Below are positions 58,361-64,000 of a stretch of DNA of 64,000 bases, in pieces. The position numbers were made by a program, and so were the translations under genes. The notes under the pieces are model-generated. The model searched no databases and had not been told where the DNA came from. It was given only the letters and a program-made list of their open reading frames with translations. Position 1 is the first letter of the stretch; the number at the start of each line of letters is the position of its first letter. The stretch covers positions 105,801-169,800 of the forward strand of contig CAYTMI010000008.1 in NCBI GenBank assembly GCA_964438865.1, in the 5' to 3' direction. The stretch is from G016234445 sp964438865. GTDB taxonomy: Bacteria > Chloroflexota > Dehalococcoidia > Tepidiformales > Tepidiformaceae.

Positions 58361-58507
58361 CTAGAACGGGCCTATCTGGATAGCGGCCACCGCCCCGCCA
58401 ACGAGAAGCAAGAGTGCGACGACAGCGAACGCCAGCGTGACGGGCCAGTCGGATCTCGGCTCTGACAATTCTTCGCCTTCCCTGGATGAGCTGTTGCCGG
58501 TCGTCAT
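58361..58507 (-). CDS. Small single-span membrane protein coupled to the LinD-like operon
   Basis: A 48-residue protein (MTTGNSSSREGEELSEPRSD, then the hydrophobic WPVTLAFAVVALLLLVGGAVAAI and IQIGPF). The ATG overlaps the stop of the preceding gene by four bases (ATGA), strong support for translation despite the small size. Topology: short acidic N-terminus, one membrane helix, almost no C-terminal tail. Last gene of the four-gene membrane operon. No family recognised. Confidence 0.6.
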   Translation of the reverse strand: MTTGNSSSREGEELSEPRSDWPVTLAFAVVALLLLVGGAVAAIQIGPF

Positions 58508-59856
58508 TCTGGCACTCGAGTGCTCTGCTTGCGAGCGCCTTCACCCTTGGACCGCGCCGCGACCTGCGGGACGCGACGCAGCGCGGCAGGGTTCGCCTGC
58601 AGGGCGGCGGCAAGCGAGTCGAGCGCCTGCGCCAGGGGATCTCGTGGCGAGCTCGTCACCCTGCGCAGGAGCGTCTCTGCCTCGTCATCCTGCATGAGGG
58701 CGGCCCAGCAGCGCCCGGCAGCTACAAGCCGGTTGTCGTTCGGTGTGCGGCCTCCTCTCCCTATCGCACCGAACACCTGGCGGCGAAGGGCCTGCCACTC
58801 AGTTGTGGGCTCACACCATCCGCTCGCCGCGGCGATGGCCGTGGCGGTTGCATGCTCCCAGGCCGGGGCGCGTTCGCGCGTCACACCAATGAAATCGTGG
58901 CGCGCCCCGGGCCGGTGCCCCCGGTGAAGGCCAAACCACCGGTCGAGCACGAACGCCCAGCGGGCCCCGGCGACCGCGTCCCCATTTAACTGGAGCGCGG
59001 CGGTGAGCAATGTTCCATCAAGGAGTCCGACCCAGCCGGGTTCGCTCGCGGGCACCGCCAATCTGCTTGTCCGGGCGTCGAGGGTGGCAGCCTGAGCCAC
59101 GCTGCCGCGACGGTCGGTGTCACCGAGGATGAGCGCGGCCCGGAGGTGGGCGTTATCGCGGTCACCGGCGTGGCTCCACCTGCCATGGGCGAGGAGAGAG
59201 ATGATGCGTGCCCTGCGGAACATACCGGGCGTGCCGAACGCTTCGCGGAGAAGGCTTTCGGGGGGCACAGCGCCGCCTGCGTCTCGCGCTATCCCCCACA
59301 GGGCAACGGCCCGTGCACGCTCCACAGGAGGGAGAGCGAGCAGCGCACGCTCGTTCGCGGGCCGCGAGCGGCGGCGCAGCGCCACCAGCCGGTTCAGGAA
59401 TGGCAGCCGCTGCACTAACAGGCCGACCGAGTAGACCACGACGTAGACCGCCATAATCCATGTGAACTCGTGTGCCGCCAGTACGTACCCGCCGTGGGTG
59501 GGCGCCGCCGCGGCGGCCGCGAGCTCCGTGTGCGTGTGTGCCGGAAACAGGCGCACCGTGAGGACGATCCCGAGCCACCAGACGAAGAACGCGGGCAGGC
59601 TGATCCCCCATCGGAACCACGCCCAAGTGCAGACGAACGCCGCCAGGAGCAGCGCGATGGCGATTCCGGTGGACTCGGGGAAGAGCCCGAGCCCGGGCGC
59701 TATCGCGCTCCGGAAGGCCAGCGTCAGGCGTTCGGGGAGCGGCAGGACGCCAAGGGCGAGGACGTCGAGCCCAAGGAACAGGACGAACGCGACGACCCGG
59801 GGCCATCCGCGAGCTAACGGTGGGCCCGCGGGCATAGGGACTGGGGGGTCTGGCAT
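58504..59856 (-). CDS. Membrane protein with soluble helical C-terminal domain, LinD-operon partner
   Basis: A 450-residue protein not recognised. Four N-terminal membrane helices (WPRVVAFVLFLGLDVLALGVL, STGIAIALLLAAFVCTWAW, LPAFFVWWLGIVLTVRLF, FTWIMAVYVVVYSVGLLV) are followed by about 290 mostly helical residues rich in Ala/Arg (PPVERARAVALWGIARDAGG... ATAIAAASGWCEPTTEWQALRRQVFGAIGRGGRTPNDNRLVAAGRCWAALMQDDEAETLLRR). The layout, membrane domain plus helical soluble domain, parallels that of the LinD-like protein encoded 11 bases upstream. It may be its partner subunit (inference). No catalytic motif is visible. Confidence 0.6.
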   Translation of the reverse strand: MPDPPVPMPAGPPLARGWPRVVAFVLFLGLDVLALGVLPLPERLTLAFRSAIAPGLGLFPESTGIAIALLLAAFVCTWAWFRWGISLPAFFVWWLGIVLTVRLFPAHTHTELAAAAAAPTHGGYVLAAHEFTWIMAVYVVVYSVGLLVQRLPFLNRLVALRRRSRPANERALLALPPVERARAVALWGIARDAGGAVPPESLLREAFGTPGMFRRARIISLLAHGRWSHAGDRDNAHLRAALILGDTDRRGSVAQAATLDARTSRLAVPASEPGWVGLLDGTLLTAALQLNGDAVAGARWAFVLDRWFGLHRGHRPGARHDFIGVTRERAPAWEHATATAIAAASGWCEPTTEWQALRRQVFGAIGRGGRTPNDNRLVAAGRCWAALMQDDEAETLLRRVTSSPRDPLAQALDSLAAALQANPAALRRVPQVAARSKGEGARKQSTRVPE

Positions 59857-59867
59857 CGAGGCCGCTT

Positions 59868-62027
59868 TCAGGCGGGGCGGACGATCGTCGTGATGCGCGA
59901 GGTAAGGACGATGTCGGCCCCGCCCGAGCCGTCACCCGAGGTCGTGAATTTCGTGCCGTCCGACTCGATGACGTACTCGGTGCCGGGTCGCAGCCGTTCG
60001 AAGGTCAGCGGGAAGCTGCCGCCACCGGCCGTCGGCTCGATGGTCAGGCAAAGCTGGTCATCGCGGCCGTTCGCATAGGTCACGAGGACCTCAGGGTGCG
60101 GCGCGCTGGCGAGGATGGGGCCTTCGTACTTCGGGATGCGGGCGCTGAGGAAGTCGTCCTGTTTGTAGAGCCGCCCCCAGCGCGCCTTGCAGATCGTCGT
60201 CAGCGTGGAGAGACGGGCCGAGAAGGGGCGTTCTGCGTCGAGCCCGAGGAAGTTGTCGCCGTCCAGCCCGCGAATCGCCGCGTCAGCGACCTCGTCGTTG
60301 CCGTACTGGCGGGCGGTGTCGGCGATTGCGGCGTAGCCCGGCGCGTTGGTGTGGCCACCCATCGGCCAGACGCCACCTTCGGTGAGCCCGACCCATGCAC
60401 CGGAGAGGAAATGCTGGGGAGAGGGTATCCGCCAGCGGTAATACCCCCAGTCGAACAGGCCCTTTCGCTTTCGAGGGCCGGCCGGCTGCGGCAGTCGCAT
60501 CCGCCCGTTCTCGATGGGCAGCCTGGTCCACACCTCGTGATTCCGGCCGAGAAGGAAGAGACGCGCGGCGACCTCCGGGGCCATCGTTCGACCCTGCCCC
60601 ATGATGGCGCCGTTGCCGTCCATAAAGAGCGGGGAGGTGCCGTCGTTCCAGCCCAGCGCGCCGACGTTCATCCCGAGGCGGGTGTTGTAGTGGCCGTAGT
60701 AGTCGCCGTTCGGCTTCATCCACTCGTGGTCGAGCGCTTCCTGGTAGCGATCTTTCACGCGCCCCCAGTAGTCGGTCCCATGCAGTGCGTCGTAGCCCTG
60801 GACGCCCGCGGCGCCCATCTGATTGCACACCATATAGACCTGGTTCGGCTCGCACGGCCAGAGCGTGAACGGCGACTCGGCGAACCCGCGCGAGCAGTGC
60901 TCGGCGATCTCCTTGTAGCTGTAGGGGAACGTCCGGCCGTCCTTCCAGACGAAGCAGAGCGACCCCGGCTCGTCGTAGCGGTGGTCATGGGTTGCGGCTT
61001 CGTAGTGGGCGAGGTGCTTCGCGAAGAAGCCGGAGAACATGATGTTCTGGAGCTTCGCCCCCTTGATGGGGTCGGGGTTGAAGGTCAGATTCCCCCAGAA
61101 GTTCTCCATAAACCAGTAGCCCCAGGCCTTCCGGTTCTGGGCCTTTTCGATCACGTTCCGCTGGGCCAGCCCGTAGAGGCTGGGGTAAGCCGGCACGTAG
61201 TTCGCCTGGAAGTAAGCGAGCGCGTAGCCCACGTCGTTGATCTGGTACCGGAGGGCCGAGTCTTCGAACGGGCCGGGGCGCCAGTCCCAACCTGCGAACG
61301 AGTCGATTGGTTGAACGCTGATCTTGAGAAGCCACTTCGCCAGGGCCGCGTCCGCATCGGTGACGGGGAGCGGCGACTGGCCGTCTACCAGTTCAAGCGG
61401 GTCGAAGGGGCGACCGGCGTGACGCAGTCCCGGCGCGTCGAATGACTCGACCACGCGAGACTTCACCGCTTCAGGGATGTCGGCCAGGTATGCGTTCCGC
61501 TCCGTCCTCGCTCTCGCCGCCTGGCGAAAGCCCTGCTCCCAGCGGACGAGATGTCTGACGATGTAGAGCCCGGCAAGCATGAGCAGTAGCGGAATCGCCC
61601 ACTCCCAGTTCGTATCCGCGGCGACGCCGAGCCGGGGCCCTTTGGCGAGGGCTATCGACCCTGCCAGTTGCGCGAGGTAGACCACACCGAGATGGAAGAT
61701 CGAGCCGAACCCGACCCAGAAGTTCCAGGCGATGAACCAGGCGCACCACGTCGCCACGAAGAGGATGGGCCAGGCGTCGTAGAGGAAGCCTCCGCCGGGT
61801 ACCACGAGCGAGATCCCGGCCGCGCGGCTATACGGCGAGTCCACCGCGAAGATGAGGACGAACGAGGCGATCACCATCAGTGTCGCAAGCAGCGCCGAGC
61901 GGAGGAGGTATCGGCGGCGCATCGTTCCCCAGCGCGGGACTGCCGGGATACGAAAGATGGACGCCGGGTTCGCCAGCAAGTTGCCGGTGTGTTGGGCTGA
62001 TGCGGCTCGAGAGACCATCTGACTCAC
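59868..62027 (-). CDS. Linalool dehydratase/isomerase (LinD)-like membrane protein
   Basis: A 719-residue protein. Residues 40-165 hold about four membrane helices. Residues 220-560 resemble the (alpha/alpha)6 domain of Castellaniella linalool dehydratase/isomerase. Cys392-Glu-Pro...Cys401-Asn with the same nine-residue spacing as catalytic Cys171/Cys180, then GYDALHGTDY (LinD VYDRLHGTDY), and NIMFSGF where LinD has NIMYKGH. The position of LinD His129 is Phe334 here; Asp248 (GWDW) may match Asp39. The C-terminal 100 residues form a beta domain not found in LinD. So the fold is well supported, while the reaction probably differs. First large gene of a four-gene membrane operon. Confidence 0.7.
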   Translation of the reverse strand: MSQMVSRAASAQHTGNLLANPASIFRIPAVPRWGTMRRRYLLRSALLATLMVIASFVLIFAVDSPYSRAAGISLVVPGGGFLYDAWPILFVATWCAWFIAWNFWVGFGSIFHLGVVYLAQLAGSIALAKGPRLGVAADTNWEWAIPLLLMLAGLYIVRHLVRWEQGFRQAARARTERNAYLADIPEAVKSRVVESFDAPGLRHAGRPFDPLELVDGQSPLPVTDADAALAKWLLKISVQPIDSFAGWDWRPGPFEDSALRYQINDVGYALAYFQANYVPAYPSLYGLAQRNVIEKAQNRKAWGYWFMENFWGNLTFNPDPIKGAKLQNIMFSGFFAKHLAHYEAATHDHRYDEPGSLCFVWKDGRTFPYSYKEIAEHCSRGFAESPFTLWPCEPNQVYMVCNQMGAAGVQGYDALHGTDYWGRVKDRYQEALDHEWMKPNGDYYGHYNTRLGMNVGALGWNDGTSPLFMDGNGAIMGQGRTMAPEVAARLFLLGRNHEVWTRLPIENGRMRLPQPAGPRKRKGLFDWGYYRWRIPSPQHFLSGAWVGLTEGGVWPMGGHTNAPGYAAIADTARQYGNDEVADAAIRGLDGDNFLGLDAERPFSARLSTLTTICKARWGRLYKQDDFLSARIPKYEGPILASAPHPEVLVTYANGRDDQLCLTIEPTAGGGSFPLTFERLRPGTEYVIESDGTKFTTSGDGSGGADIVLTSRITTIVRPA

Positions 62028-62045
62028 TCCTCCCTGGCGTTCGGG

Positions 62046-62246
62046 CTATCCCCAGAGACGCTTTCGGCGGCGCGCCCAGGTGATGGCAACGCCGTATACC
62101 GCGATGATCGCGAAGGTCCCGGCGGCAAGGGCGGCGAACCAGAGCGTCTGTTGCGCCCATTGGTCGATGTCGAGGGTGCCCGCGAGCACGGCGAGACCAC
62201 AGGCAACCACCGCAAGAACAACGGCCGCGCGTGTCATTCGGGACAT
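62046..62246 (-). CDS. Small two-span membrane protein heading the LinD-like operon
   Basis: A 66-residue protein with two hydrophobic helices (AAVVLAVVACGLAVLAGTL and LWFAALAAGTFAIIAVYGVAI) and a basic tail WARRRKRLW. ATG 62246 was chosen because GGGGGAGGG directly precedes it. It ends 18 bases before the LinD-like start, so it is probably the first gene of that operon. No family recognised; the size and topology suit an accessory subunit. Confidence 0.6.
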   Translation of the reverse strand: MSRMTRAAVVLAVVACGLAVLAGTLDIDQWAQQTLWFAALAAGTFAIIAVYGVAITWARRRKRLWG

Positions 62247-62378
62247 CCCTCCCCCGCGCGGCGAAGCATACAGTCTCCCCCGGGCGGCGGTCACGACCAG
62301 CGCCCGCGGAATTCGCACCCGAACGCCACGGCCTGATCGGTGACCACCGCGCGGGCCGTGACGAGCGCCCCGCCGGGA

Positions 62379-64000
62379 TCAGGCGAGGTCGAAGCGATCG
62401 AGGTTCATGACCTTGTCCCACGCAGCCACAAAGTCACGCGCGAACGCCTGCTGCGAGTCGTCACACGCGTAGACTTCCGCGATCGCTCGGAGCTGGGAGT
62501 TCGAACCGAAGACGAGGTCGACACGCGTGCCGGTCCACTTGATCTCGCTCGTCCCGCGATCGCGCCCATCGAAGGTCTCCTCCGCTTCGGACGTCGCCTG
62601 CCACTTCGTGCCCATGTCGAGCAGGTTCACGAAGAAGTCGTTGGTCAACGTCCCGGACCGGCTGGTGAAGGCGCCGGACTGCCCCGCATTCGCACGCAGG
62701 ACGCGCATGCCACCGACGAGCACCGTCATCTCAGGAGCGGTCAGCGTCAGCAGGTGCGCCCGGTCCACCAGCAGCTCCTCCGCCGATTTTCGGTGTCCGG
62801 CCCGGAGGTAGTTGCGAAACCCGTCTGCAGTGAGTTCGAGCACGGCAAACGACTCCACGTCGGTTTGCTCCTGCGACGCATCCGTGCGTCCCGGCGCGAA
62901 GGGGACATGCACATCGTGCCCGGCGTCCTTCGCAGCCTTTTCGACGGCCGCGCACCCGCCCAGGACGATCAGGTCCGCGAGCGAGACCCTCTTCCCGCCG
63001 GTCTGGGAGCTGTTGAATTCCGTTCGGACCTGCTCCAGCGTCCGCAGCACCTTCGCCAGTTCGGACGGGTTGTTGACTTCCCAATCTTTCTGCGGCGCGA
63101 GGCGAATGCGCGCGCCGTTCGCGCCACCTCGCCTGTCAGTGCCACGGAAGGTGGCCGCCGACGCCCAGGCGGTCGAGACGAGTTGGGAAACGGAGAGTCC
63201 CGATGCGAGGAGCTTGCCCTTGAGGCTGGCGATATCCTGCGCCCCGATCAGCTCATGATTGACGGCGGGGACGGGGTCCTGCCAGATCAGCGGTTCGGCG
63301 GGAACCAGGGGGCCGAGATACCGCGTGCGGGGCCCCATGTCGCGGTGGGTCAGCTTGAACCACGCCCTGGCGAAGGCGTCCGCGAACTCCGCCGGGTTCT
63401 CGTAGAAGCGCCGTGAAATAGGCCCGTAGATCGGGTCCATCCGCAGCGAGAGGTCGGTCGTGAGCATGACCGGGGCGTGCTTCTTCGACGGATCGTGGGC
63501 ATCCGGCACGGCGTGCGCCGCAGCGGGATCGGTCGGGACCCACTGCCACGCACCGGCAGGGCTCTTGGTCAGATCTCAGTCGTAGCCGAACAGGGTCTCG
63601 AAGAAGCTGTTGTCCCACGTCACCGGGGTGGGTGTCCAGGCGCCCTCCAGCCCGCTGGTGATGGTGTCGTCACCGCTCCCGGTGCCGTAGCTGCTCTTCC
63701 AGCCGAGGCCCATCTCCTGAAGGGGGGCAGCCTCGGGTTCGGGGCCTACGTACTTGCCGGGATCGGCCGCGCCGTGGGTCTTGCCGAACGAGTGACCGCC
63801 GGCAATGAGCGCGACCGTCTCCTCGTCGTTCATCGCCATGCGACGGAACGTCTCTCGAATGTCCTTCGCTGCGGCAAGTGCACTTGGTTCGCCGTTTGGC
63901 CCCTGCGGATTGACGTAGATCAGGCCCATCTGGACGGCGCCGAGGGGATTCTCGAGTTCCCTGTCGCCGCTGTAGCGCTCGTCTCCAAGCCACGTGCTCT
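62379..64000 (-). pseudogene. katG: Catalase-peroxidase KatG, 5' cut by window end and interrupted by in-frame TGA
   Basis: The minus-strand frame reads as KatG from the window edge: WLGDERYSGDRELENPLGAVQMGLIYVNPQGP (with the Tyr and later Met of the Met-Tyr-Trp adduct), IAGGHSFGKTHGA (proximal haem His), SSYGTGSGDDTITSGLEGAWTPTPV, then FFETLFGYD. At 63576-63578 a TGA stands where the family has Trp (GYEWELTKSPAG); the same frame continues DLTKSPAGAWQWVPTDP to a normal end at 62379. Everything else is well conserved. A TGG to TGA change, real or a base-calling error, explains it. UGA recoding is unlikely because other genes here end in TGA. The N-terminal domain is outside the window. Confidence 0.85.

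Noticed and set aside
63576..63578. UGA read as an amino acid (recoding or selenocysteine) in katG
   Set aside because: Many genes in the window terminate at TGA, the family residue here is Trp not Cys or Sec, and no SECIS-like hairpin is evident. Nonsense mutation or sequencing error is simpler.

Overview
The window looks like a chromosomal contig from a high-GC bacterium with strong GC3 bias. The gene content points to a metabolically versatile Chloroflexota-like soil or sediment organism: nosDFY, several amidohydrolases, an arylsulfatase, a haloalkane dehalogenase, lipoproteins with Cys-Gly/Asp-rich N-termini, and several promoters that predict leaderless mRNAs. This placement is an inference, because there is no rRNA and no phylogenetic marker. 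A run of 10 Ns with a compositionally odd flank at 35457-35665 shows that this is a draft, probably metagenomic, assembly.

Layout. 1-3295: end of a nitrous-oxide reductase maturation operon (nosD, nosF, nosY). 3369-7865: an MFS exporter, a TrxR-like ferredoxin reductase, an acyl-CoA dehydrogenase and a small membrane protein, with dispersed repeats between them. 8098-13534: a peptide-type ABC uptake operon (binding protein and two permeases, no ATPase) followed by an amidohydrolase. 13589-20487: an electron-transfer flavoprotein (etfA-etfB) and an old-yellow-enzyme/dienoyl-CoA-reductase-like flavoprotein, divergent from a large type II DMSO-reductase-family molybdoenzyme. 20628-30885: a lipoprotein, a phosphoribosyltransferase-hydrolase fusion, a soluble transhydrogenase, an alpha-glucan phosphorylase, an acyl-CoA synthetase, a sugar symporter, an SDR and a VOC protein. 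31000-37355: a TetR regulator, then an arylsulfatase divergent from a haloalkane-dehalogenase operon; the two share a palindromic divergent promoter. 37361-40051: metal-resistance genes (CDF/MerR and CDF/ArsR pairs). The CDF/MerR pair lies between two 39-bp direct repeats and looks like an inserted cassette. 40172-46700: a thioredoxin-fold lipoprotein, Hsp20, PEP synthase, PRPP synthetase and a bifunctional kinase-like protein. 46909-49151: a sulfide-type module (ArsR-rhodanese, DsrE, SQR/FCSD-like flavoprotein) with a strong operator palindrome. 49175-58217: a chelatase, a cupredoxin, PhoX, a nitronate monooxygenase, an amidohydrolase and a methyltransferase. 58361-62246: a four-gene membrane operon whose central gene resembles linalool dehydratase/isomerase. 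62379-64000: katG, truncated by the window end and interrupted by an in-frame TGA.

The most interesting items are four. First, the LinD-like membrane operon. Second, a 17-bp operator shared by the sulfatase/dehalogenase divergent promoter and the nitronate monooxygenase promoter, which defines a possible xenobiotic regulon. Third, the CDF-merR cassette bounded by 39-bp direct repeats that preserve the end of the interrupted gene. Fourth, the orphan molybdoenzyme alpha subunit next to an ETF/OYE cluster. No CRISPR array, tRNA, rRNA, transposase or integrase was seen.
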